A stretch of 64,000 bases of DNA from DATBLE01 sp963719325. GTDB taxonomy: Bacteria > Actinomycetota > Thermoleophilia > Gaiellales > Gaiellaceae. This document shows, one piece after another, positions 58,122 to 64,000 of this stretch (positions are counted from its first letter, which is position 1; every line of letters starts with the position of its first letter). The translations under genes were made by a program, and so were the position numbers. The stretch is from NCBI GenBank assembly GCA_963719325.1, contig CAVRBW010000003.1:165227-229226 (forward strand), read 5' to 3'. Below the pieces are notes generated by a model, which ran no database searches, was not told the DNA's origin, and was given only the letters and a program-made list of their open reading frames with translations.

Positions 58122-58426
58122 CACCAGATCTCCGGTGCTGTGGCGCGGCGCAGGCGCACTGCCTCTGTGAGCGCGCGGGCTGTCACGCTGAGGTCTGGGG
58201 CTCCTTCCGTTGCGAGTCCGCGACGGTCGCGCCGCTTGCGCCGCTCGGCCGCATAGCAGGTGTCAAGCGCGACGCGGATCCGGGGGTCGGTTGCCGCTTC
58301 GTGTTCGAGCGATCGGCGGAGGGCACGGGAGCGGGGCAGGTTCGGCACTGTGCAGGCGACGAGTTTCCCGCAGAGACCGAAGGCGCGGAGGTGGTTGGCC
58401 CAGGCCGCGACCTCGTCGGTGCTCAC
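58121..58426 (-). CDS. Hypothetical protein of the integrated element
   Basis: 101 residues from GTG 58426: 'VAAWANHLRAFGLCGKLVAC', 'SRALRRSLEHEAATDPRIRV', 'CYAAERRKRRDRRGLATEG'. Predicted helical and basic in the middle. Overlaps its neighbours at both ends by 1-3 bases, consistent with phage-type packing. No family recognised. Confidence 0.55.
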   Translation of the reverse strand: MSTDEVAAWANHLRAFGLCGKLVACTVPNLPRSRALRRSLEHEAATDPRIRVALDTCYAAERRKRRDRRGLATEGAPDLSVTARALTEAVRLRRATAPEIW

Positions 58427-58689
58427 TACAGCCCGCCCTCTGAGAGCCAGCTAGGCGCGTCCTTCCAGATGTTGGGGCGTGGACGGCCGGGGTCGTCGGG
58501 CGGCGCCGCGATGCGGTAGCTCTCGACGGTGCCGACATGCGTCTTCGTGACGGGGTCGGTGGTCGCGGCCCCGAGGGAGCGCGTCTCGATCTTCATGCCC
58601 TTCGGCTCTTCCTCGAGCTTTCTGCCGGTCGGCATCTCGGACGGCCCGGGCGCGAGGTTTCGGATGGTCTCGGCGATGATCGTCTTCAT
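58426..58689 (-). CDS. Hypothetical protein of the integrated element
   Basis: ATG 58689 preceded by GGAGCAGAG; 87 residues: 'MKTIIAETIRNLAPGPSEMP', 'GMKIETRSLGAATTDPVTKT', 'HVGTVESYRIAAPPDDPGRP' and 'NIWKDAPSWLSEGGL'. Probably a small beta-rich protein. It overlaps the upstream ribbon-helix-helix gene by 4 bases. Confidence 0.55.
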   Translation of the reverse strand: MKTIIAETIRNLAPGPSEMPTGRKLEEEPKGMKIETRSLGAATTDPVTKTHVGTVESYRIAAPPDDPGRPRPNIWKDAPSWLSEGGL

Positions 58690-58853
58690 CTCTGCTCCTC
58701 CTCGGTTTGGGTGGTCTGCTCGCGCTCGACGTGGGCTCGAAGCGCCCGCCTGATCTCCGAGGCGAGCGAGCGGTCGCCTTGGCGGGCGAGCGCCTCGAGC
58801 TGGTCTCGCGTGTCGCGGTCGATGACCGCGTGGGCAATGGCACTGCCGTTCAC
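58686..58853 (-). CDS. Ribbon-helix-helix (Arc/CopG-type) protein
   Basis: GTG 58853, 55 residues. The pattern 'AHAVIDRDTRDQLEALARQG' and 'DRSLASEIRRALRAHVERE' is a strand followed by two helices with the RHH turn 'GDRSLASEIRRAL'. It would bind DNA as a dimer, as a regulator of the element's leftward module. There is no toxin-like partner beside it. Confidence 0.65.
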   Translation of the reverse strand: MNGSAIAHAVIDRDTRDQLEALARQGDRSLASEIRRALRAHVEREQTTQTEEEQR

Positions 58854-58945
58854 CCCCGTAGTGTAGCAACCTGAATCAGACGCAATAGCCAGAGCGTATT
58901 GCACGAACAGCCGAACTGGCTTAGCATCCTGGCCGTGAGCGCGGG

Positions 58946-59176
58946 GTGACGGTCGAGGCGCCGATGCTCGTGGTCTGCGCGACCTGCGGCGCCAGCTTCG
59001 AGTTGAGCCGGCGGAACGTTCGAGCGCACGATCGCAATGGCAAGCAGCACGTTTGCTCCGCCTGTCGGAACCCGCCCAAGCCGCCCGACGAGGCTCAGAT
59101 GGCGAGGCTGCGCAGGTGGTGGCTCGACCGCTACTCGCTCGAGGAGCTGCGATCCTGGCCGCCGATCGCGGAGTAG
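58946..59176 (+). CDS. Small zinc-ribbon protein
   Basis: 76 residues from GTG 58946 (ATG 58964 possible). C-x2-C pairs in 'LVVCATCGASFELSRRNVRA' and 'HVCSACRNPPKPPDEAQMAR' form a zinc ribbon; the tail is 'RRWWLDRYSLEELRSWPPIA'. It is alone on the plus strand inside the leftward module. It may be a transcription-linked or DNA-binding accessory factor. Confidence 0.55.
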   Translation: MTVEAPMLVVCATCGASFELSRRNVRAHDRNGKQHVCSACRNPPKPPDEAQMARLRRWWLDRYSLEELRSWPPIAE

Positions 59177-59203
59177 AGCTGTTGCCGGGAGTGGCGACAA
59201 TCC

Positions 59204-60646
59204 TCACAGCTCATTCCATCCGAGCAGGATCAACTTGTGCGCCGAGTAGGCGAGCTCGGCCTCGGCCTCGGTGATGTGCTCGTCGCGGACCGCTTCGGCG
59301 ATGAGGATCGGGTACATCTCGTCGCCGAGGATCGGGCGACTGTTCTCAGGTTCGAGGTCGAGGGGGATGTCGTCGTCGGCGTCGCCGAAGTCGATGTCGA
59401 CGTCGGGGTCGAAATCCCCTATTCCGGCGTTTCTATCCGCCACATCCGCCACAACGGCGTAACCATGCGGGTTTGCGCCCATTTTCGTATCCGCCACAGG
59501 GCCGTCTTGTGGCGGATGGAAATCGGCTGTTTCTGGCTCAACCGTGCCGGTTGTGGCGTTGTGGCGTTTTGAGGCGTCCTCATGGGCTAGGTAGCGCTTC
59601 CAGGCGTCCTCGAACTGGTCGGCGTGGTAGCCCTTCGGAGTCGTCCCGTCGTCGAGCCTGACCGTCCGCGGGCGGATCCCGAACCGGCGCAGGAGCCTCG
59701 ACAGCCCACGCGCGGAGAGCGGCTTCGGCGGCTTGCCGAACTCACCCCAGGGCGCCTCCTCGTCCATGTGCAACCGGGCGAGCAGCTCGGCGGTGCTGAG
59801 CCGATCGGCGTTGGTGTCGGCGAATGCCTGGTGGATGTCTGCGAGCAGGCGCACGCCGATCGAGTCGTCTTCGGCGGGTCGGGCGCCTGACAGCTCGACG
59901 GCGGCGCGGCGCGCACGTTGCGGCCATTCGCCGCCTGCTAGGTCGGCGATCGCCACGAGCGGCTCCCAGGTGTCCATCGCACGGTCGCCGAGCTCGTCCG
60001 GGAGCTCCGGCCGCGCCTCGGCGAGGGTGGCGACGTGGTAGGCGGCAAGCGACTCGATGCTGATCCGGATCGGCTCGGCCCGCTCCTCGGCATCGCGGCG
60101 ACGGAACCTGTCGACCCGCTCGCCCGGCGCTCGCCGCTTCAGCTCGAGCCGGATCGACCGTGACTGCAACGTGTCCGGGAGGTCGCCGATCCCAGCGACA
60201 GCCTTCGGCGCGAACACGGGCAGGAAGCTCGGCGTCCACTTCGGCGGCAGGCAGAGCAACGTCCGCCCGCCGCGCCGGTAGCCGTCGTTCAAGATCCCCA
60301 TCAGCGCGGCGACGTACTCGCGGTCGCGCTTAAACCCGTTGTCCGCCTCGTCGAGCATGAATGTCGGCGCGGGGTCTTGTGCAACGGCTCGGGCGAGCGC
60401 CGCGGCGGTCGTGCCACCGGTCTTCAGCGGGCGGGCGACGACGAGCTCGAGCGCCTCGAGCAGCCGGCTCTTCCCCGACTCCCTCTCGGCCGATGTGACA
60501 TGCAGGTACGGCGTCGACTCGGCCGCCTCGAACGCGTGCGTGTGCACCGTCCAGAGCGCGACGGCCCACGTTTGCGCCGGGCTCATGACGACGTAGCCGC
60601 GCAGGTAGGCGGCTAAGGCGTCGAGGGTGCGGGCGAGGTCGGTCAC
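59204..60646 (-). CDS. DUF3631-type ATPase/primase-helicase-like protein
   Basis: 480 residues from GTG 60646. Walker A 'VTSAERESGKSRLLEALELV', Walker B 'DPAPTFMLDEADNGFKRDRE' and sensor-type 'LPDTLQSRSIRLELKRRAPG' place it with the DUF3631 proteins of actinobacterial phages and integrative elements, thought to act in replication. The C-terminal third holds a winged-helix-like segment ('SARGLSRLLRRFGIRPRTV') and an acidic tail ('DIDFGDADDDIPLDLE'). It is the probable replication protein of the element. Confidence 0.8.
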   Translation of the reverse strand: MTDLARTLDALAAYLRGYVVMSPAQTWAVALWTVHTHAFEAAESTPYLHVTSAERESGKSRLLEALELVVARPLKTGGTTAAALARAVAQDPAPTFMLDEADNGFKRDREYVAALMGILNDGYRRGGRTLLCLPPKWTPSFLPVFAPKAVAGIGDLPDTLQSRSIRLELKRRAPGERVDRFRRRDAEERAEPIRISIESLAAYHVATLAEARPELPDELGDRAMDTWEPLVAIADLAGGEWPQRARRAAVELSGARPAEDDSIGVRLLADIHQAFADTNADRLSTAELLARLHMDEEAPWGEFGKPPKPLSARGLSRLLRRFGIRPRTVRLDDGTTPKGYHADQFEDAWKRYLAHEDASKRHNATTGTVEPETADFHPPQDGPVADTKMGANPHGYAVVADVADRNAGIGDFDPDVDIDFGDADDDIPLDLEPENSRPILGDEMYPILIAEAVRDEHITEAEAELAYSAHKLILLGWNEL

Positions 60647-60897
60647 GCCCCAGACCGCACCGAGTCAAATGACTCACTTGCCGCATCCGCGGCCTCGGCG
60701 GATGGCGCCTCAGAGCGATGCCCTGAGTCAAATGACTCAGCCCTTACCGCCCTTTGCCAGCGGGAGGCTGTTGACTGGCTCACGCCGAACAGCTTCGCGA
60801 CGCCCCGCGTACTGGCGCCCAATGCGAAGAGGCGACGCAGCAATCTGACATGGTCATCGGTGCTCCAGTCGCCTCCGGTCATCAGGTCAGTGGTCAC
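60643..60897 (-). CDS. Helix-turn-helix protein (MarR/Hin-recombinase-like HTH)
   Basis: 84 residues from GTG 60897. The HTH is 'LGASTRGVAKLFGVSQSTAS' followed by RWQR. Two copies of the peptide ESFDS in the second half are encoded by perfect palindromes (60662-60675 and 60723-60740). It overlaps the DUF3631 gene by 4 bases and probably couples regulation and replication. Confidence 0.65.
   Translation of the reverse strand: MTTDLMTGGDWSTDDHVRLLRRLFALGASTRGVAKLFGVSQSTASRWQRAVRAESFDSGHRSEAPSAEAADAASESFDSVRSGA
60662..60740. promoter_or_regulatory. Two matching palindromes inside the HTH gene
   Basis: GAGTCA-AA-TGACTC at 60662-60675 and CTGAGTCA-AA-TGACTCAG at 60723-60740 are perfect inverted repeats around the same AA, with starts 61 bases apart (near six helical turns) within coding sequence. 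Such identical paired sites suggest a dimeric regulator or initiator-binding locus just upstream of the DUF3631 gene. Confidence 0.5.
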
Positions 60898-61169
60898 GCC
60901 GCCGCTCCCGACGCATATCGGCTGAGCAGCTCGCGGAGCCGGTCCCGCTCAGCCTGGATGCTTCCGCGTACTGACCGCTCGGCCCGCAACTCGCCTGCGA
61001 TGCGTAGAAGGTCGCGGGCGATGACGCGGCCCCGCTGCGCGTACATCACGAGGCCCGCCTCCTCGGCGCCATCCGCGAAGACGATCAGGTCACGAGCGTC
61101 ACTCTCCGCCCGTGCCAGACGTTGCTCCGCCCGCTCGACCGCCTCGGCCAGCTTGTCGGCGTCGCTCAT
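60894..61169 (-). CDS. Hypothetical coiled-coil protein of the integrated element
   Basis: 91 residues: 'DKLAEAVERAEQRLARAESD', 'YAQRGRVIARDLLRIAGELR', 'AERDRLRELLSRYASG'. Almost wholly helical with heptad spacing. Overlaps both neighbours by 4 bases. No family recognised; phage coiled-coil proteins of this size often are accessory or scaffolding factors. Confidence 0.55.
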   Translation of the reverse strand: MSDADKLAEAVERAEQRLARAESDARDLIVFADGAEEAGLVMYAQRGRVIARDLLRIAGELRAERSVRGSIQAERDRLRELLSRYASGAAA

Positions 61170-61387
61170 GCTGCCATCCGGTCGACGTCGTCGAGGTCGT
61201 CGAGGAGGCGGTCAAGCAGCGCCGGCAGTCTGCGAAAGGCAGCCGAGCGCCGCAGCCACGACCGAAGCCTGAGCTCATCCTCGTACGATTCGGCGACGAG
61301 CGAGATCCGGCCCGGCTGCTCGAGCGCGAGCGTGACCAGGAGCCACGGCGGGCGATGGCCGTCAGCCGGCTCGCGTAGTCTGTCCAT
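61166..61387 (-). CDS. Hypothetical small protein of the integrated element
   Basis: ATG 61387 gives 73 residues: 'PWLLVTLALEQPGRISLVAE', 'SYEDELRLRSWLRRSAAFRR', 'LPALLDRLLDDLDDVDRM'. It overlaps the end of the excisionase gene by 26 bases. Acidic C-terminus. Function unknown. Confidence 0.5.
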   Translation of the reverse strand: MDRLREPADGHRPPWLLVTLALEQPGRISLVAESYEDELRLRSWLRRSAAFRRLPALLDRLLDDLDDVDRMAA

Positions 61388-61613
61388 GTTCGTCTTCGGC
61401 GACGCCCTTTTCGCCCGTCGCAAGGCGGGCGTCGCCATTCGTAGGAGCGTTTTCGCCGACGAGCTCGAGGAGCCGGGCGCGTGGCACGAGGATTCGGCGG
61501 CCGAGGCGAATCGTCGGGAGTTGTCCGCTGCGGGCAGCCTCGTAGGCGACGCCGCGCGAGACGCCGAGCAGGCGCCCGGCTTCCTCGACGGTGACCGTCA
61601 GCGGCTCGGTCAT
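61362..61613 (-). CDS. Excisionase/AlpA-like DNA-binding protein
   Basis: 83 residues. The HTH_17 domain is 'LTVTVEEAGRLLGVSRGVAY', then 'EAARSGQLPTIRLGRRILVP' and 'RARLLELVGENAP', the classic Xis/AlpA pattern. It would bind near the attachment site to favour excision by the integrase, or activate integrase expression. It overlaps the Xre gene by 4 bases. Confidence 0.85.
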   Translation of the reverse strand: MTEPLTVTVEEAGRLLGVSRGVAYEAARSGQLPTIRLGRRILVPRARLLELVGENAPTNGDARLATGEKGVAEDEHGQTTRAG

Positions 61614-61843
61614 GCCGCTGCGAGTCGGTCGAGGATTGCCACGTAGCGGGCGAGGAGCTCGCCGCGCGGTTCCCGCTCGCCGCTCTCCCAGCGGGAGACG
61701 GTCGCGCGGTCGACGCCGGCGGCGGCGGCTACTTCAGCTTGCGATAGCCGGGCTCGCTCGCGGAGGAGTCGGCGCAGCGCCGGTTCCGGCAGGCGGCGAC
61801 GTGTGCGGGAGACTTGGACGAGCGCTTCAACATCGGTGCTCAT
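61610..61843 (-). CDS. Xre-family (Cro/CI-type) repressor
   Basis: ATG 61843, 77 residues. The HTH is 'LRRLLRERARLSQAEVAAAA' with 'GVDRATVSRWESGEREPRGE', a textbook Xre motif. First gene of the leftward module and divergent from the gene ahead of the integrase. It probably represses across the 103-base switch region that holds three similar repeats. Confidence 0.8.
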   Translation of the reverse strand: MSTDVEALVQVSRTRRRLPEPALRRLLRERARLSQAEVAAAAGVDRATVSRWESGEREPRGELLARYVAILDRLAAA

Positions 61844-61852
61844 ACATGTAGT

Positions 61853-61944
61853 GTGGCACTCTAGCGGCACCCATGTAGACGTGTTTTGCGGGCACGCTTG
61901 TCGCTAGGGCTAGCTAGAGTGGCACCCTAGTGGTACTCTAACGG
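61853..61944. promoter_or_regulatory. Genetic switch region with three direct operator-like repeats
   Basis: Copies GTGGCACTCTAGCGG (61853-61867), GTGGCACCCTAGTGG (61919-61933) and GTGGTACTCTAACGG (61930-61944) follow the pattern GTGGYACYCTARYGG. The last two overlap by four bases and end 2 bases before the ATG at 61947. One copy lies next to the repressor start and two next to the rightward start. This is the layout expected of repressor operators controlling both directions. Confidence 0.65.
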
Positions 61945-61946
61945 CA

Positions 61947-62564
61947 ATGGCGAGGTTCGTTGACCGGGGTACGCAGGAGCCGGAATCCGTTGTTGATCGG
62001 TGGGTCGAGGATTCGCTCGGCGACGGCTGGCGCGTTTGGTTCGGCCTGCAATGGACCGGTGTCGACCACATCATCAGCGAGCTGCGCGTCTTCTACAGGC
62101 CGGCGATCACAGACTCCTTGGAGGTGCCTGTCTTCCAGGTTCCCGCCGAGGGGCTGACGGCGCGTCGACTGCGCGGCATCCGTTTTGAAGCAGCTCGCCG
62201 GCTAGCACGTGAAGCGCTCGAGGAGGCAATCGCCAGCCACTACGACGCGGACGGGCTGCGCAGGTATCTCGAGGAAGCACGGCTGGCGCGAACGACCGCG
62301 CTACGACCAGAAAGGCGAGGCCGCTGGACCGATGCCGATTACGTCGCTCTCGCAGCGCGCTATGTCGGGAAGGTGCGCGACGGATCGCGAGCGCCCGTCG
62401 CCGACCTCGCCGCTGAAATGAACTACTCGCCGGCCCGTATCCGTCAAGCCTTGAAGCGAGCGCGCGATCGAGGGTGGCTGACGAAAACCGTCAGGCGCCG
62501 GGCGGGCGGAACACTCACTGACGAGGCGCTCGCGATCGCGAGACGCGAGAAGGAGGAATCGTGA
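61947..62564 (+). CDS. Hypothetical DNA-binding-like protein upstream of the integrase
   Basis: 205 residues. The N-terminal half has 'DSLGDGWRVWFGLQWTGVDH' and 'IISELRVFYRPAITDSLEVP'. The C-terminal part ends in a winged-helix-like segment ('TDADYVALAARYVGKVRDGS', 'LAAEMNYSPARIRQALKRAR', 'DRGWLTKTVRRRAGGTLTDE'). Similar genes precede integrases in actinobacterial elements. Its stop overlaps the integrase start (GTGA), so they are translated together. Confidence 0.7.
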   Translation: MARFVDRGTQEPESVVDRWVEDSLGDGWRVWFGLQWTGVDHIISELRVFYRPAITDSLEVPVFQVPAEGLTARRLRGIRFEAARRLAREALEEAIASHYDADGLRRYLEEARLARTTALRPERRGRWTDADYVALAARYVGKVRDGSRAPVADLAAEMNYSPARIRQALKRARDRGWLTKTVRRRAGGTLTDEALAIARREKEES

Positions 62565-63688
62565 GAGGTCACATTCGCAGGCGCGGCAAGACGTGGGCGG
62601 TCGTGCTCGACGCGGGCCGCGACCCCGAGACGGGGAAGCGCAAGCAGAAGTGGTTCTCGGGCTACCGAACGAGCGGCGAGGCTGAGGATGCGCTCGCCGA
62701 CCTGCTCGGCAAGCGACGCCGCGGGGAGACGATCGACCCGGATCAGACGCCGCTCGAGGACTACCTGCCCGCGTGGATCAACGGCCGCGCCGACGAGCTG
62801 GCACCGCTCACGGTGCGCCAGTATCAGTCGGTCGTCCGCAACCACGTGAAGGGCACGGCGCTCGGCGGTCTGCCGCTCGGGAAGATCCGCCGCGCGCACG
62901 TCCGTGCCCACGAGCAGGAGTTACGCGGCAAGGGCCTCTCAGCGTCGACCCGGAACGTCGTGCGAGCGGTTATCTCCCGGTCGCTCGCGGATGCGGTCGC
63001 CGACGATCTGATCTTCGCGAACCCGTGCGATGGTGCCCGTCGATCAGGCGAGCGACGCGTCGAGCCGAAGCGGTTCACGGTCTGGACGCCGGACGAGCTG
63101 CGAGCCCTACTCGACGCCGCGGCCGGCGATCGACTGGAGGCGCTCTGGCGGCTCGCTGTCGCCTCCGGGGCGCGCAGGGGCGAGCTGCTCGGCGTGACGT
63201 GGCTCGGATTCTCCGCGGCCGAGGGGACGCTGACGATCGCGCAGCAGGTCCTCCCCACTCGTGGCGGCCTGTCGATCCTGCCGTGCAAGACGAAGGGCAG
63301 CCATCGGACGATCCGGCTCGACGCCGACTCGGTAGCCGCGCTCGAGGCGCACCAGGAGGCGCAGCTCGTCGAGCGGGAGGCAGCCGGCGAAGCCTACGTC
63401 GACCGTGACCTGATCTTCTGCGACGAGCTCGGCGGGCCAGTCAACCCGTCTCGGCTAACCGAGCGGTTCGGCGCTCTGCGGACGGCGGCGAAGATCCGAC
63501 CAGGACGGCTCCACGACGTCCGCCACTCACACGCGACGCACCTCCTGACCCGTGGCATCCCCGTGCACATCGTGGCCGCCCGCCTCGGGCACAGCTCGCC
63601 CGTCGTGACCCTGAACATCTACGCGCACGTGCTGCCGACGAGCGACGAGCAGGCTGCGTCGGTCATCGCTTCGGTGCTCATGGCCTGA
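62561..63688 (+). CDS. int: Tyrosine recombinase/phage integrase
   Basis: 375 residues from GTG 62561. An arm-binding N-terminal domain ('GHIRRRGKTWAVVLDAGRDP'), a SAM-like core-binding domain, then the catalytic domain with Arg in 'ASGARRGELLGVTWLG', Lys in 'ILPCKTKGSHRTIRLD', His-x2-Arg in 'GRLHDVRHSHATHLL', His in 'AARLGHSSPVVTLN' and the nucleophilic Tyr in 'NIYAHVLPTSDEQ'. All five residues are present, so it should be active. It marks the right end of the element. Confidence 0.93.
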   Translation: MRGHIRRRGKTWAVVLDAGRDPETGKRKQKWFSGYRTSGEAEDALADLLGKRRRGETIDPDQTPLEDYLPAWINGRADELAPLTVRQYQSVVRNHVKGTALGGLPLGKIRRAHVRAHEQELRGKGLSASTRNVVRAVISRSLADAVADDLIFANPCDGARRSGERRVEPKRFTVWTPDELRALLDAAAGDRLEALWRLAVASGARRGELLGVTWLGFSAAEGTLTIAQQVLPTRGGLSILPCKTKGSHRTIRLDADSVAALEAHQEAQLVEREAAGEAYVDRDLIFCDELGGPVNPSRLTERFGALRTAAKIRPGRLHDVRHSHATHLLTRGIPVHIVAARLGHSSPVVTLNIYAHVLPTSDEQAASVIASVLMA

Positions 63689-63935
63689 CGGATCGCTGGC
63701 GCGCTAGAAGCACGAGCGACACGAACGCCTCTCGTCTGTCGAGCCACGGCAGGCTCGTAGCCTCCCGAACAGCCAAAGCCACTTCCTCGTCGGTGATCGC
63801 CATGATCTTCACGAGGTTGCGTCCCTTCTTCGTGATCCTCAGGTTCCCGCGAAAGGTGCGGGCGAGCAAACCGTCTTCGAGACACGAAGCCCGGAGGCGC
63901 TGAAAGTCGTGGAGACTCACGGTTGGCTCTGGCAT
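63678..63935 (-). CDS. Hypothetical protein
   Basis: 85 residues: 'VSLHDFQRLRASCLEDGLLA', 'RTFRGNLRITKKGRNLVKIM' and 'AITDEEVALAVREATSLPWL' ending 'REAFVSLVLLARQRSVRP'. It overlaps the integrase end by 11 bases (convergent). It may belong to the element or to the flanking chromosome. Function unknown. Confidence 0.5.
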   Translation of the reverse strand: MPEPTVSLHDFQRLRASCLEDGLLARTFRGNLRITKKGRNLVKIMAITDEEVALAVREATSLPWLDRREAFVSLVLLARQRSVRP

Positions 63936-64000
63936 CGGGCCTCGCGCGTTAGCAATCCGTTTGCAGATTCGGCGCTAGACCGCATGGTTGAGCGGAGAAT

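Larger units (their letters stand above)
54700..64000. mobile_element. Integrated phage satellite or reduced prophage (right end may lie beyond the window)
   Basis: From about 54.7 kb to the right edge, the genes are an integrase, excisionase, Xre repressor with a divergent switch, DUF3631 replication ATPase, RHH and zinc-ribbon small proteins, HNH, terminase large subunit, and two unknown rightward genes at the left end. There is no portal, protease, capsid, tail, lysis or small-terminase gene. This content fits a satellite that packages with a helper phage, or a deletion-reduced prophage. Boundaries are approximate because no clear direct repeats longer than 9 bases were found. Confidence 0.75.

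Noticed and set aside
54646..63966. CGTTTGCAG, twice at 54646-54665 and once at 63958-63966, as possible attachment-site core.
   Set aside because: Nine bases is too short to call direct repeats in a 9-kb span, and the right boundary may lie beyond the window.
1..64000. CRISPR arrays, rRNA operons and insertion sequences.
   Set aside because: No regularly spaced repeats, no rRNA-like sequence and no transposase frames were seen on either strand.

Overview
The window is high-GC, gene-dense DNA with many 4-base start/stop overlaps, frequent GTG and TTG starts and no tRNA or rRNA gene that I could find. The gene content (DUF501-FtsB-Pyk-Eno-MazG-Mfd-Pth-L25 order, 7Fe ferredoxin, RskA-like anti-sigma, Rv2578c-type radical SAM protein) points to an actinobacterium. 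The style fits a deep lineage such as Thermoleophilia (Gaiellales/Solirubrobacterales). That placement is inference, not a database result.

Positions 1-22166 form a sugar-utilisation island. A partial sugar-binding protein and a zinc dehydrogenase run leftward. A GHMP kinase resembling plant-type L-arabinokinase and a galactokinase run rightward. A leftward operon follows: sugar-binding protein, ATPase, permease and aldo/keto reductase. A divergent DeoR regulator leads into araA, araD, a dehydrogenase, araB, a mutarotase, an aldo/keto reductase and an SDR. AraA, AraB and AraD would convert L-arabinose to D-xylulose 5-phosphate. The region ends in decay: a C-terminal scrap of L-fuconate dehydratase, galT with a second DeoR regulator, a frameshifted C-terminal scrap of a GH4 glycosidase, and a MalK/UgpC-type ATPase with its own terminal frameshift.

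Positions 22057-43329 hold housekeeping and signalling genes. They include a CNNM/CorC membrane protein, a metallo-hydrolase and a radical SAM protein that share a SOS-box-like palindrome, a NarL-type regulator with a degenerate kinase, and a GGDEF-EAL protein. Further along are a CcdA-CcmH-TlpA thiol-redox set, an L,D-transpeptidase, a GAF/SpoIIE phosphatase and a fused MerR-type/receiver protein. Positions 42279-54358 are a conserved core run on the minus strand: DUF501, FtsB, pyruvate kinase, enolase, MazG, two SurA/PrsA-like lipoproteins, Mfd, Pth and L25.

From about 54.7 kb to the right edge lies an integrated element. It has a tyrosine recombinase, an AlpA-like excisionase, an Xre repressor, a DUF3631 ATPase, a terminase large subunit and HNH, with no portal, capsid or tail gene in view. 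It looks like a phage satellite or a stripped prophage.

Two non-coding signals stand out. One is a dispersed element made of a variable hairpin followed by a nearly invariant 29-base core, with four copies plus one hairpin-only copy. The other is a 165-base rod-like inverted repeat between DUF501 and ftsB.
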